NCBI RefSeq assembly: GCF_000227135.1 | Contig: NC_018263.1 | Location: 549,601-613,600 of the forward strand | Length of the DNA stretch: 64,000 nt | From: Leishmania donovani | Lineage: Eukaryota; Euglenozoa; Kinetoplastea; Trypanosomatida; Trypanosomatidae | Direction of reading: 5' to 3' | Shown: in pieces, positions 1 through 10,529 of the stretch | Layout of the letters: the number at the start of each line of letters is the position of its first letter | How positions within the stretch are numbered: position 1 is the first letter of the stretch | Position numbers and translations under genes: made by a program | Notes under the pieces: model-generated | Told to the model about the DNA's origin: nothing | The model's input: the letters and a program-made list of their open reading frames with translations, nothing else | Database searches by the model: none

Positions 1-783
1 GCAGAACGCAGACGCGCAGGAGGGGTGCAGGCCCTCGTAGTCGAACTCACAGCGCATGGAAACGTCCTGCAAGTTCACCCTTACGTTGCGCACTGCAATC
101 TGGCTCAGGCGGTCAAAATCCCACAGCCAGCTAAACCATGACGCACCAGATGCGCGGCTCGTGCCCGCAATTGCGGGCCCATCTCCTCGTTTCACATGTC
201 TCGATTCCATGCTCGCTGTCATATTTGACGATGTCTCACTCACCGTTTCCTCTGCCCCTTCGCGAGAAAGGCGATGACGCTCCTTTTCGTACCGCTCGAG
301 CTGCCGTTGCTTGATTGCCTGCTCCCGCTCCTGCTCTTCCCGTGCATTAAAAGGACGCGCGCGTAGAGGACCTAGGACCAGCTCAACCCCTGCAACGTCC
401 ACCCGCACCGGCTCACTCTCCAGCGAAGCCCATGGTACGGTGATAGCCAGCTGTCGAATAACGCCCTTCACGACCGTGAAGGGCGCAAGTAGCATACGCA
501 CAGAAAGGGTTGAGCTAGACGAGCCGCCCTCGTGCGACTTTGATGAACCGCTAGGCGTGCCGGCTGCTGCTGATGCGGACGCGCCCGCGTCTTTTGTCTC
601 AACGCCGCTGCGCTCGCCGTGCAAAAGCGCGGCAATGCGCTCTAGGGCGTCACTGCAAAGCTCCACATTATTCAGCACTACGTTGCCGGACCACAGCGAA
701 ATCTGCAATTGACTTGCGTTTACATTTTTGATAAAGCGGCTCAGATGCCTCGCCAGCAGCTCTGCAACGTGGCCCTCGAGCAT
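1..783 (-). CDS. VPS13: VPS13/chorein-family lipid-transfer protein, N-terminal part (3' end beyond window)
   Basis: The reading frame opens at an ATG at 783 and stays open for 261 codons to the left edge, so only the N terminus is present. The first 45 residues match the chorein N-terminal domain: MLEGHVAELLARHL, then a KNVNASQLQ stretch, then LWSGNVVLNNVEL, which follows the VPS13 pattern of 'L..(F/Y)..N.N..QL...(I/L)W.G.V.L.N'. A second conserved block, FTVVKGVIRQLAITVPWASL followed by VDVAGVELVLGP (about residues 95-140), is the repeated sheet of the lipid-channel wall. A Glu/Arg/Gln-rich helix follows (about 145-180). Known members are very long bridge-like proteins that move lipids between membranes at contact sites. 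The frame is inferred directly from the minus-strand sequence. VPS13 against another chorein-N protein (for example ATG2-like) cannot be settled from the N terminus alone, but VPS13 fits best. Confidence 0.88.
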   Translation of the reverse strand, partial: MLEGHVAELLARHLSRFIKNVNASQLQISLWSGNVVLNNVELCSDALERIAALLHGERSGVETKDAGASASAAAGTPSGSSKSHEGGSSSSTLSVRMLLAPFTVVKGVIRQLAITVPWASLESEPVRVDVAGVELVLGPLRARPFNAREEQEREQAIKQRQLERYEKERHRLSREGAEETVSETSSNMTASMESRHVKRGDGPAIAGTSRASGASWFSWLWDFDRLSQIAVRNVRVNLQDVSMRCEFDYEGLHPSCASAFC

Positions 784-2718
784 CTTCTCTCGCTTATGCA
801 CCGCACCTCGTGTGTGTGTGTGTGTGTGTGTACGTGTGTATGCTTGTCAGACTCGAGTAACCACAAAAATGGTGGCAAGTTTCGCTTAGATGGAGGGAGA
901 AAATGGGTGGGGAGGGGGGGGTGACAGGAACAGCAGCAGCAGCAGAACAGCAAACGAAACAGAAAAAAGGGGGAATGGAAGAACTGGCCAACGAGAGGCG
1001 AGACGCCGTGAGCACGAGAGTGCGTATGCGTGTGTGCGATTATTGGGCAACTGCGTGTTTTCGCTCGATCCTGCTCGTCCTTCGTGCGCAGCCACAGGCA
1101 CGAGGGTGGAGAAGGCTGGCGCACACACGCTCTCAAGATAAAAAAACGATAGAGAAGACTCACTGAGCTCACCACGACGCAGATAACGCACACGGCCGAA
1201 GTGACAGCGACGTAGGGTGTCAGATGGGCAGATAGAGACAAGAGCACAGTAGCAAAAAAGGCAAAAGGACCAAGGAAGAACAGCAACAACAGCAACCCAA
1301 ACAGAAAACGAAAGTGGCGAGGAACAACACACCAAAAAAAAAACAAGAAACCGAAAAAAAAAACTAAAACAAGAAGAGGGAGGGAGAAGAAAACGGAGGT
1401 TGGAAACAGCGAGGGTCACCCACGCACTTCCATCACAATCAGACACTCTAGTTGGCGACTACTGGCGCGCGAGCAAGGAAAAATTATTATATATATATAT
1501 ATATAATTAGGTATACCAATCAGAGAGGGAGAGAGCGCGGCAGCGTCTGAAAGACACAGATATACGAGCGGAGACCGAGTGCCACGAGCAAGACCACAAT
1601 GCACCGACGTACAAGCGCAGCAGCGACAAAGCTGTAATAAATGAAACGCGGAAACGGAGGAGGGAGGGGTGCAGGGAGACCGTTGACGACGAACGCCCCA
1701 CGTGTACGTCGAGGTAGCGTCGCTGTCTCTCGTAGCCCTCTTTCCTCTACAAGGAGACGGCCCCACCCTACCTATTGTGAGTGGTGCCTCACCCCTCCAC
1801 AAAACGAGAGGAATAATGTGAAAGGGAGCGCCTGCACTGTTGCAGTTGTTTATTCCTCTACCACTAACTATGATGACCTTGCCCCTTTTGAAGACAGCGC
1901 ATTCGCGACGTATGTCGTAGAGTGGTAGGCTGTGCAGCCGAAAGAAAGACCGTCTCACGACCCTTGAGAGTTTTCTCTTCTTTCGTTCCTCTTCGTGCGG
2001 TGGTGGTGGGTGTGTGTATACGCGTCGAACGTACGGGCGTGAGCGAGAGCGCTTGCGTCGAATATCCGCGCGCGGTTCCGTCGGGAGTGTGCATCAGACC
2101 GGGAAAGCAAAGACACGGGAGGTGGTGGTGGATGACGTTGAGAAAGGGGAAAGGGAAAAGACGATGGTATGCATTGCGCGCTTGCGGGGCGCCGTCATGT
2201 GCTCTGCAACTATCACTGCGCACACAAGCGGTCTTCGGGGCGTCTTCGCACCACAAGTCGGCAAACGATGAGACCAATACCTCTCCTTTCGCTGCATAAA
2301 GGTGCCTCGGCACCGAGGTGGAAAGAAGGGGAGGTGTGTGTGTGTGTGTGTGTGGTGGGGGGGGAAGAGGAGGGGGAGGGGCTCAAGCAAAAAAAGTGCT
2401 GAGACGAAGCGGCCGTGGGCCCAACGTCTGTTTAGTGTTGTCCTCACACCCACCAGCAGCAGAGATGGGAGGGCCACTTCCAGATGTGGCAGAAAGAGGT
2501 AGCTCTGCTTCACTGCAGTTTGTCCGCACAACAACGTAAGGCAGTACTTCTTACTCGTCGATTTCAAGCCCAAATATGGCACGCGGCTTCTCCCCCCCCC
2601 TCCGCGACCCCCACGAGCGTAGCTGCAGTGCGCACCCGAAAACGTAGTCTACATCCTGCGGGAAAGGAGGGACGCAACCAGCTCACAGATACGGTCTCCT
2701 ATTCCGCCACGTGGGCCT
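784..2718. other. intergenic region with (GT)n/(TA)n runs and a candidate trans-splice acceptor tract
   Basis: I see no credible gene; the open frames here are low-complexity or run through simple repeats. It holds (GT)n at about 811-832, a (TA)n run at about 1487-1504, another (GT)n at about 2335-2353 and long A/G-rich stretches. The stretch 1371-1399 is almost pure purine on the plus strand, so it reads as a polypyrimidine tract on the minus strand, upstream of the VPS13 start. The first AG on the minus strand after it (CT at 1364-1365) is a plausible spliced-leader acceptor. This is inferred from the known trypanosomatid signal, not demonstrated. Confidence 0.5.
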
Positions 2719-3186
2719 CTAAGACCACTTATTCTTGGTCAGAAGGAGCGAGGAAAGCACCCCCTTGAAGTTCTCCATGGTGACGCGTCCTGCTGCGTCA
2801 CCTGCGCCAGCAATCGCAGCCTCCTGCTCTGCTGTAAGACCGCCCCCACCGGTGCTCCCGGTGCCCGCCGAGGAGGCTGTCGCAAGGTTTCGGCACGTAT
2901 TACGCAGTTGCGCGACCGTGATCCACCGCTGCGCCGTCACATCAATCGTCTCAAACATCGTCTCGAGATCCCGCTCCGTGAAGAGCGACGAGGAGACTTT
3001 TTCCTCGCGAATCCTGCGTACCTCTTCGGCGAGAAAGGCACGCGGGTCATCAGGGCGGTGGTAGAGGACAAGTTGCAGCAGATGCCCAAAGAGCTCATTC
3101 AGCTTGTGCTCCTGAATGTACCGGTGTGTGTGCTGCACAGGATCGACCACGTGGCCAGCCGAGTCGTCGGATGCGACAGCTGACAT
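2719..3186 (-). CDS. small RIIa (dimerisation/docking)-domain protein with degenerate EF-hand, EFCAB10-like
   Basis: A 155-residue protein starting at ATG 3186 (MSAVASDDSAG). Residues about 21-59 (RYIQEHKLNELFGHLL, then a HRPDD(P)RAFL stretch) match the RIIa/Dpy-30-type dimerisation and docking helix pair, including the Tyr-Ile/Leu start and the 'P..P..FL' turn into helix two. Residues about 74-100 (LETMFETIDVTAQRW) look like one EF-hand whose loop lacks most calcium-binding acidic residues. A Gly/Ser/Ala-rich linker comes before a last helix. This order and the size resemble EFCAB10, a small ciliary protein of many flagellated eukaryotes, so a role in the axoneme, docking to an AKAP-type helix, is likely. 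Family identity is inferred from motif order only. The gene sits alone between intergenic stretches of 1.9 kb and 1.1 kb. Confidence 0.72.
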   Translation of the reverse strand: MSAVASDDSAGHVVDPVQHTHRYIQEHKLNELFGHLLQLVLYHRPDDPRAFLAEEVRRIREEKVSSSLFTERDLETMFETIDVTAQRWITVAQLRNTCRNLATASSAGTGSTGGGGLTAEQEAAIAGAGDAAGRVTMENFKGVLSSLLLTKNKWS

Positions 3187-3714
3187 GGGACACTAGAGGG
3201 AGACAAAGAAAAGAGAATGGGGAGCGAGTGGACACCACTCCGGCACTTCGTTACAGGCCGTGGTAGGTTGGGTCGAAAGGCCACAGAGGTTAGGAAAGAG
3301 TTCAAGTAGCGTTTCCCAGCGGAAACGGCAGCGAGACGCTGGAGGAAGTAATACTGCGCACGGGGTGAAACGCGTGTTTCAATTTCGCTCGTTGCTGCTT
3401 ATCAGCACAACCGTGCACAAAAAGGTTTTGCATTCAGCCACCTCACATCGTGGGCAGCCGACCACCAAACAAAGCGGTGACTTTCATTCGCGCATCATCG
3501 ACGCAATACGGGCTTTTGCGCGCATACCCTTGGCTCTTCTACAGTCGGCAGCGAAGGTGAGAGTGGTTAAACAGCTTAGGCATTCTACCGTTATCCTCTT
3601 TGTGGTCTTACGCTGCACTCCATGAAGAAGGCAGTGGTGAGTCGATTGGGCAACGCAGATGGAGAGCCGTGAGTGACGTGGTCACTACTGAAAACTGCGT
3701 TGCGAAGCAATTAT

Positions 3715-3752
<38 letters not shown>

Positions 3753-4334
3753 GCACGCAGGGGCCGAAAGATCAGAGAGTCTCCTATGGAACGCGGAATT
3801 CCCGGGAACAGAAAGCAACAAAGAAAACGGGAGGAGGGGAGGGAGGAGAGGAGCCGCGCCGGGTTCGTGCGACGTGCTACCCTTCGGCCGTTCGTATTCG
3901 CTCTATTGTTCAACATCGAGAACAGAGGTGGAAACAAAAAGAAAAAATGGTTTACCCCGTTTGTTTTGCCTGCACTCCTCTCTCCGATGTTTCGGGAAGG
4001 AGAGAGGGAGGGCAGTCGATGGACGTGAACAAACCATCGGAGCGCGGGGCACTGAAAAGGGAGTGATCTGACACGCGAGAACAGAAATGGAACGCCGCCG
4101 CAGCAGCAGCGTCAACATCTGCAGGGCGTGCACACACACGCAAACGCCTTTTTGCCTACGCTGAAGAGAACGAGAATGGGAGAGAAAAAAGTGAGGATAT
4201 GCCAGTAGAGTGCAAGTGCGCGTCGAGCACCCATGGCACACACACACACACACGTAGACATGCAGACTGACAAGGAGTTGAACGGCATAGAATAGCGTAG
4301 GGGTAGGGCAAAAAGGGAGAGCCGAGTGGCAATC
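3187..4334. other. intergenic region
   Basis: No supported gene. It contains a (CA)n run at about 3715-3739 leading into (TA)n at about 3740-3752, a shorter (CA)n at about 4235-4253, and purine-rich stretches at 3197-3222 and 3828-3853. These are pyrimidine-rich on the coding strand and are candidates for the trans-splice acceptor of the small RIIa gene. Confidence 0.45.
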
Positions 4335-6299
4335 TCACAGAGTGCTGATGTGCCCACCACGCCGCCGCTGCTCCATTCGCTGCCGCGTCAACTCCGACTT
4401 TAAGTGGCTCAGACGACGCTGTATCGCCAGTTTCTCAGCGATGGTGTCTCGCTCGGCGGACTCCTCCGTCGACACTGTGGTGATGTCGTCGAGCAGCTTG
4501 CACTTGGAGCGGGTGGTTGTGGCGAGTAAGGCTGTGTAGACGGCACTGCTGAGGAGTGAGTGACGTGCGCTGGCGTGTGAACGCGAAGGCGACGACGACA
4601 CTCGGTTCGTCAGGGACGGTATCACGCGGTGCCGAAATGGAGAAAAGATGGGCATCTTCCCTGAGAAGGCAGAGCTGAGCGAGGTGTCGCGTTCGGCAGA
4701 CGACGAGCGCAGCCGTGCACTCCAAGCCTCAGTTGACGAGGTAGTCTCGGCCGAGGTAACCCGCCTCGGGTATGAGCATTCGTGAGATTTGCTCTGCGTG
4801 CATCCCGTGTGGGGGCTATCTCGGTGCGAGCACACACTGGGGACGATGAAGTCCCGCCGGCTCGGCCACGACTTGTCGTCGGAGAGCGGTTGTGGGGACG
4901 GGCAGCTCTCGCGCGGCGGGGTGGTGATGAGGCGCGCAAACGGCGCAAATGGACGAATAGGAGCGGTATCGGTTGACGACGGGGAACCGCCTGTCGTGCG
5001 CCGGAGTGATGCGTGGACACCGTGACGCCGGACCATGCCATGTGAAGCAGTGGGGAGGCCGGTTGACGACGAGATTGCAGTGGGCAAAAACGTTTGCATT
5101 TCCACCAATGATGGCAATCGTGCCCTCTCTGGCGTCGAGGTATTCGAGGAAAGACATCCACCATCCTGCGCCAGGGCCGACATGCATGGCGGATGCAAAG
5201 CCGGGAGAGGGGAAAGGTGCTGCCCCTGTACATGCTCAGGGCTTGTGCCGCGGATAGCGTCCGCCGCGGTGTCAAGCGGCGATACATAGATGGAAGATGC
5301 CGTGTCGTTGGGGAAGAGTCGCCTGGCTGCCTGGGTATCGTTTATCGGGTGATACCGAAGTGAGGGCACTTCAGCCGCAGAACGCTGTTCGCTATGTTGC
5401 GGCGCGGGCTCACTCTTGGCATTATTCATCGGCGCAGCCCCGACCGCGTGCGATGGCGGGCTGCCCCGCACTGAGAAGGCCGTAGAGGCGTGGTTGGGCA
5501 CCGGGGACTCTGAAAAAGCGGTTGTCATGACGGCGGACGTCGTGGAGGGAAAGCGTCGCTGGGACGCCATCCGGCCAACCTGCGCAGGCTGCCCGGCCTT
5601 GTCAGCATGGACGGAGGCGCTTGAGCAAGACGCTGCGTTGGGGGTCTCTGCACGGGACGTGGTTGCGTACCTCGTCGAGCGAGCGTCCCCGAGCGTGGTA
5701 GCATCAACAGCCGCGGCGGCCTTGTTAACGTCGTTAGCGGCACGGGGCGCAAAGGTGAAAGGTGCGGCAGCGGACTGGGCTGCCGGCGCTGAGGCCCCTG
5801 CTGGAGAGGTCGAGGTGCGCGTCGGCGCCAGCGGGCCGGGTGGTGGTGGGAACGTGGGCAGCGTGTGGCCCAGGCACGGACGTTCCACGCCATTGCATGC
5901 GGGTTCGGCGAGAGCAACAGGCAGAGGCGCAGGTACGATTGATGCGCTCACCACCGATGCCGCTGCGCCGATGGCGCGCGCCTCTCGCGCAAGGCGGCGC
6001 GAGCGCAAAGCGGCCAGCCGCGCCTCCAGTGATAGCGGTGCTGCATGCCCTGACGATGTGGTCACAGCACACACATGCTCACTGTCGCTCGTGGCGCCTG
6101 GCGCGTGAAAGCCGATTACGCGGATCGAGCCTGCGCTGCCGCGTCGCGGGTCACCTCTCTGCGTTGGCGCAAGTGTATCAGCTGCCTTCGCACTCTCGTG
6201 CGCTGGCTCAGAAAACGGTTCTTGGTCGCGGTTAGGTCTGGGGGCCGGCGCACTGGCATCTCGGTCGACTGTGCTGTCGGCCATTCTAGAAGATGGCAT
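4335..6299 (-). CDS. hypothetical protein, Ser/Ala/Pro-rich with C-terminal basic helix
   Basis: A 654-residue frame from ATG 6299 (MPSSRMADSTVD). An in-frame TTG lies 13 codons upstream but is not a normal start here; a second ATG at 6284 is an alternative. Most of the protein is low-complexity and probably disordered, with Ala/Pro/Ser/Thr runs and scattered Arg-Ser stretches. A short helix-like segment with several Arg-Leu pairs (LEARLAALRSRRLAREAR) lies near residues 90-110. The last 45 residues form a charged helix (IAEKLAIQRRLSHLK, then ELTRQRMEQRRRGG), possibly a coiled coil. I recognise no domain. The frame is unbroken over nearly 2 kb, the codon use is GC-rich like its neighbours, and it lies in the common direction, so I take it as a real gene of unknown function. 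A cytoskeletal or RNA-binding adaptor would be guesswork. Confidence 0.72.
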   Translation of the reverse strand: MPSSRMADSTVDRDASAPAPRPNRDQEPFSEPAHESAKAADTLAPTQRGDPRRGSAGSIRVIGFHAPGATSDSEHVCAVTTSSGHAAPLSLEARLAALRSRRLAREARAIGAAASVVSASIVPAPLPVALAEPACNGVERPCLGHTLPTFPPPPGPLAPTRTSTSPAGASAPAAQSAAAPFTFAPRAANDVNKAAAAVDATTLGDARSTRYATTSRAETPNAASCSSASVHADKAGQPAQVGRMASQRRFPSTTSAVMTTAFSESPVPNHASTAFSVRGSPPSHAVGAAPMNNAKSEPAPQHSEQRSAAEVPSLRYHPINDTQAARRLFPNDTASSIYVSPLDTAADAIRGTSPEHVQGQHLSPLPALHPPCMSALAQDGGCLSSNTSTPERARLPSLVEMQTFLPTAISSSTGLPTASHGMVRRHGVHASLRRTTGGSPSSTDTAPIRPFAPFARLITTPPRESCPSPQPLSDDKSWPSRRDFIVPSVCSHRDSPHTGCTQSKSHECSYPRRVTSAETTSSTEAWSARLRSSSAERDTSLSSAFSGKMPIFSPFRHRVIPSLTNRVSSSPSRSHASARHSLLSSAVYTALLATTTRSKCKLLDDITTVSTEESAERDTIAEKLAIQRRLSHLKSELTRQRMEQRRRGGHISTL

Positions 6300-7139
6300 G
6301 CTGGTGGGTGCGCTGAGCGCGACTATGATCAGTTTCAAGTGCGAGGGCGGGTGCTGCTGTTTCCATCTTCAAATGCGCCTGCTACTTCCTGCAAGAGCGG
6401 AGACAGGGAAGAGAGAATGTCGCAGAAGCCCAAAACCGGCAGTTGCACAGGGCGCATTCCATGACAACTAACAGTAGCATACGCGAGGCTGACGTAGAGG
6501 TGAAGCATGGCAGCTAGGAGGTCGAATACTGCGGCCCGGCTGTCGACGGGAAACGGCCGAAATATGGCAAAGGTGATGGGCGGCTCATGAAGTAGTGCTG
6601 TTAGGCGTAGCCGCCTCGCGAGCACTTCACTGCAGAAGGTTGGGACTCTTTTTTTGTTTTCGAAACGCTTGTCCGCGTCGGACCACAACACAGGCAGCAG
6701 GGAGAATCGGATAGAAAGAGGGAAGGGAGGGAAAGAGGAGGGAGAGAGAGGGGGGGAGGCAGGCGAAGAGGGGGAGCAGGAAACAACAAAAAGCCGAACG
6801 CCCCCAACGCGAAAAAAAAAAGAGCTTCCGCACACACACACACACACACAAAGAAGGAAACTACCTCCCTCCCCCTCGAACAGCCCACACACATACAAAA
6901 AAAAAATAGCACACAAAAGAGGCACACCTACATGCATACGCATGCGCATTTCACGTAAATGTTCCAGTCATTTACATAAGGGAGATGACTCCTCCTGCAG
7001 GCGATGAGGCGAAGAAGGAGAGGCAGAGGGGCGGAGGGGCTCGCCCTCTAAAAGATGATGTGCTTCGTCTCCGCGCTCCCACCGGTTTTCAGCCACCACC
7101 ACAGTGGCCAAACACCAGCCACCTCTGCTTCACCAGGTG
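6300..7139. other. intergenic region with polypyrimidine tract (minus strand)
   Basis: No supported gene. The plus strand is nearly pure purine at 6713-6759, so the coding strand carries a polypyrimidine tract upstream of the 6299 start; this is a good candidate for its trans-splicing signal. A (CA)n run lies at about 6831-6850. Confidence 0.5.
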
Positions 7140-10100
7140 TCACTTCAGTGAGTGATACACCACCATACCACTCGCCGTCACCTGCGCAAACCGTGACGAT
7201 GACGCCGGCGCTGGTGCTGATGCCGCCGCGACATTGTACGGGACTGGTTTACAAGGAACACGGTAGGCCTGCAGCGGGCTGAGAAAATGCAGCTCCGGGG
7301 CAAGCATGAGGCCCTGCGTGCCCGTCACCATGATGCCCCTCATCTTGAAATCTGCTTGACTTGCAAGGTAGAGCAGGTAGGCCGCCTCGCCGGTGCACAC
7401 GAGAGTACGGAGATAGCGCCAACGGAGCTGCGCTCGGCGCCGGCGCATCTCGTAGGGATTGCCATCTGCTCGGAGACGTGCTATTGCCCTTCTCAGCAAA
7501 GCATAGGCAGCAAGCTTCCTAAAATCCAGCTCACTGCCTGTGGTTCCCCCGGCCAGCCCGTTGATGAAGGAGCCATGAAGGACGGCAGCTGCCATTCGCT
7601 CTCTGCCCACGTCCTGCCAGCCCTTCATGCGCAATCGCTCAAAGCCTGAGTCGGTCATCTGCACTTCAGACGCTAAAGGCATGGAACCGTCGGAGACGGA
7701 AGATTTTTTTACCAGCGGTGACGTCTCCGACCGCTTGGCTGCCTTCGCGTTCGCACCTTCGGCAACGACAGCCCTCTCTTTCAGCCTTGCGTCCTTCCGC
7801 CGTCGATCGTGCTTCGCACCTCTGCCGGCGAGCGCCGTGCGCAACTGCATCCTTTCGTGCTGTTGCTGTATATCCGCCTCTTCGAAGGCGTCGAGCCCGT
7901 GCTGCTCGAAAAAGTCGCGCAGCCGTCTCTTTGGGGCCCCCGCCTGCGTCAATGCGGCATCAGCAGCGTCGAGCGCCAGCTGATCCTCGTAGGCAAGCAA
8001 GCTGGACACCTTGGCGCCGCCATGCGTGCGAGGGTCGCCGATGAAGGTCTCCGCCAGGTAGAGACCATCCATGAATTCCGATTCGCTGTTGCTGCTGTCG
8101 TCGCGCCCTGCCGAGCCAGCCCAGGCTGCGTTGCCTTGGGCACCAGACGCCGTCGCCACTTGAGCCTTGTTGAGCTGCCGAAGACGCCTCAGCTTTCGGT
8201 CCTCGATCATGGCCTCCTTAATTCGCTCCGAGAGCCACCGCCGCTGATCGGTGTAGTAGTTGCGCGACCACTTCTGCACATCCTTCGGCGTTTGCAAGAC
8301 CGCAACAGGTATGTTCGCGTACGGCAGCAGTGACTCCTTCTGTATGCTATTTCCCGGCGTAAACTGGAGGGCGAAGCGGTAATAATTGCGCCGCGTGCGC
8401 CCGCTCTGCAGAGTCGGAAGCAGAAATGACTTGTGCGCCGCACCGCCGTTGTCCATCCGCTCGTGCACATTGGTGTCGTACTCGTCATCATCACTGTACC
8501 TGCCGCCGCGCAAGTGCGCCAGGGCTTCCGCATCCCTCAGCGGTGTGTGCGGCGCTGTCCTGCGATGGTTACTCTGCGTCGAGTACGCCGCGATCAAGGT
8601 GCCGCTGCTCAGAAGCGACGTGACGTCGTCAAAACTATCGTCCCCGTAGCCGCCGTCTTCTTCACTGCGGCTCTGGGTGTACGCCGATCCGCGTCGACTT
8701 CCCACACTTGCAGCGGCCCGTCCGCGAAGCGAATTCGAGCGCGCCATCAGCCCCGCTCTGCCTGTAGGCGTTGCCGCATTTGAGTGCGGCCGAGTAAGAA
8801 TCGGTGCAAACATAAGCATCGCGTAGTCCATCGGCTCCGTCAGTCCACCGTGTAAGACGACATACTGCAGAGGTCGTAGCTTTCCCGATTTGGTCGGTTC
8901 ATCGCGTACCACCACGAGCGTGTACTTGCGCATGAACTCGGGTGCGTCATCGAAGAAGAAGAGGCGGCGGTAACGCGACGAACTGAGGAGGGCGGCCATC
9001 TTGCCGTCGTTGGAGCCGGAAGCCATGGCGGCACGACTTCCAGTCGCGCGAGGCCACGGCACATTTGTGGAGGAGGACTCGTTTCGCGGCCACTGCGACG
9101 ACTGATGTCGGAACACCGACGAATGCCTGGACGCGACCCCGCTGGGGCCGTGGGTCAAGGACGCGCTGGAAATGCCCAAGAGAGCGCCGCTATCTGCAGG
9201 CTGCTGCACAGCCGACTTGCTCTGCGAAGAGTTCCCGGACAAGGCGATGGCAGCAGCGGCCGCATTGTTGCGCAGAACAAGTCGCTCCATCTTCTCCCGC
9301 GTCACCCGGTTTACTGCATTCAGCTCTGCTACCAATTTGCGCGACAGGTTGCACGGCACCAGCGACCACGACATGCTTCTTAGATCCAGTACGAGAAAGC
9401 CGTACTTGTTTAGCGGCAGGGGAGGCAGCCCGAAACCCGGCGTGGAGGGGCTCTGATCCACCGCACCGTCGTCGCCAACGCTATCCGTCTCGGTCGACGG
9501 AAGAGGAAACATCCAGTTCTCCAGGAGCGGGTCATACACGCCGCCGCCGCCGGGGATGAGGAAATGCAACAGCGACTCCCACATCGCCTCCATGCGAAAC
9601 GGTAGCGGGCTCATTGGTGCAGTGCTTGTGTCCACCCGCCGCCACACAAATGTTGCTGGCTGGAACACGTGCACGTGTGGCGTGGTGACGGCGCCCTCTT
9701 GCATTACGTCCGCATCCATCAAGCCCAGAACCACCACCACCGCGGAAGGGGCATGATAGGCGGCCGTCACCATTTGCAGATGCTGGGCGTCGACAGAGGA
9801 CGGCGGTGGCACACCGGTCCAGACGCGGTTGCGAACATCGAATAAGTGCCCGAGGCAGTTGTTTTGCTCGCGTTGATGAATGCCGCCCAGGACAAGGAGA
9901 CTGTCTAAGGGGGGGATGTATACCATACTATGCAAAAATATGGGTCCCGGCCCCTGCGACCGCTCACAGCCGATCTTCTCCCACCGACCTGTCTCGATCT
10001 CGTAGGCGAAGAAGTCGTCGAACACCTCGAGGTGGCGGTGGCCACCGTGGATGTAAATTTTGTTGCCAATCAGAACAGCGGCGTGGTTGGCACGACCACG

Positions 10101-10529
10101 CGGCACAACGCCGACACCGCGAATCTCGCGCCATTGCAGTGTTCGCTTCTCGTAGCAAAAGACGTGGTTGCTGAATTGCCCTTTGCTGTTTACCCCACCG
10201 AAGACGTACACGTTTTGGTGGTAGCACACGCCGATGTGGCCCGTCTTGGGCAGACCGCCTTTTTTTTCCGGAAGCACACTTCCGCGCACGCCGATGAGAG
10301 AGCGCCGGTGAGCAGACGACGTATTGTTGTCCGGCGCGCCGGCGCCGTCGCGCTGACGACCCTGGTCATCGGTGGTTCTTTTTAGGGCGTTATCCAGGCT
10401 AAGAGTGGGGAGCATTGTCAGCGCCGGAGATGCCGTGGCATTGCCATTCCTCGGGTGCGGCGTCGAGGCAGCAAGGTTCGATGAAGGCAGCGCTGCAAGC
10501 GGCGCGGATGGCCTGAGGCTCGTGGACAT
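7140..10529 (-). CDS. large kelch-repeat protein
   Basis: A 1129-residue protein from ATG 10529 (MSTSLRPSAP). After a disordered N terminus of about 90 residues, kelch repeats run from about residue 95 to 330. Each has the expected double glycine after a hydrophobic strand (NVYVFGG at 111-112, KIYIHGG at 162-163, LLVLGG at 215-216) and the downstream aromatic positions (LQWREI, GRWEKI, RVWTGV). A further blade-like segment near 355-400 contains LVLDLRSMSWSLVP, a diverged repeat. Kelch repeats fold as a beta-propeller used for protein binding. The remaining 700 residues have no domain I recognise; they include a Ser/Arg-rich linker, a charged helical stretch and a conserved-looking C terminus rich in Leu and Tyr. 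Trypanosomatids have many large kelch proteins, several in the flagellum or cytoskeleton, but no location can be read from this sequence. Confidence 0.88.
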   Translation of the reverse strand: MSTSLRPSAPLAALPSSNLAASTPHPRNGNATASPALTMLPTLSLDNALKRTTDDQGRQRDGAGAPDNNTSSAHRRSLIGVRGSVLPEKKGGLPKTGHIGVCYHQNVYVFGGVNSKGQFSNHVFCYEKRTLQWREIRGVGVVPRGRANHAAVLIGNKIYIHGGHRHLEVFDDFFAYEIETGRWEKIGCERSQGPGPIFLHSMVYIPPLDSLLVLGGIHQREQNNCLGHLFDVRNRVWTGVPPPSSVDAQHLQMVTAAYHAPSAVVVVLGLMDADVMQEGAVTTPHVHVFQPATFVWRRVDTSTAPMSPLPFRMEAMWESLLHFLIPGGGGVYDPLLENWMFPLPSTETDSVGDDGAVDQSPSTPGFGLPPLPLNKYGFLVLDLRSMSWSLVPCNLSRKLVAELNAVNRVTREKMERLVLRNNAAAAAIALSGNSSQSKSAVQQPADSGALLGISSASLTHGPSGVASRHSSVFRHQSSQWPRNESSSTNVPWPRATGSRAAMASGSNDGKMAALLSSSRYRRLFFFDDAPEFMRKYTLVVVRDEPTKSGKLRPLQYVVLHGGLTEPMDYAMLMFAPILTRPHSNAATPTGRAGLMARSNSLRGRAAASVGSRRGSAYTQSRSEEDGGYGDDSFDDVTSLLSSGTLIAAYSTQSNHRRTAPHTPLRDAEALAHLRGGRYSDDDEYDTNVHERMDNGGAAHKSFLLPTLQSGRTRRNYYRFALQFTPGNSIQKESLLPYANIPVAVLQTPKDVQKWSRNYYTDQRRWLSERIKEAMIEDRKLRRLRQLNKAQVATASGAQGNAAWAGSAGRDDSSNSESEFMDGLYLAETFIGDPRTHGGAKVSSLLAYEDQLALDAADAALTQAGAPKRRLRDFFEQHGLDAFEEADIQQQHERMQLRTALAGRGAKHDRRRKDARLKERAVVAEGANAKAAKRSETSPLVKKSSVSDGSMPLASEVQMTDSGFERLRMKGWQDVGRERMAAAVLHGSFINGLAGGTTGSELDFRKLAAYALLRRAIARLRADGNPYEMRRRRAQLRWRYLRTLVCTGEAAYLLYLASQADFKMRGIMVTGTQGLMLAPELHFLSPLQAYRVPCKPVPYNVAAASAPAPASSSRFAQVTASGMVVYHSLK

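Noticed and set aside
741..1346. Minus-strand frame of 201 codons over the VPS13 start region
   Set aside because: It overlaps the GT run and the pyrimidine tract, and its Phe/Cys/Leu-rich translation comes from poly-pyrimidine sequence.
5416..6108. Plus-strand open frame of 230 codons
   Set aside because: Antisense to the 4335-6299 gene and Ala/Gly/Arg-rich by base composition only.
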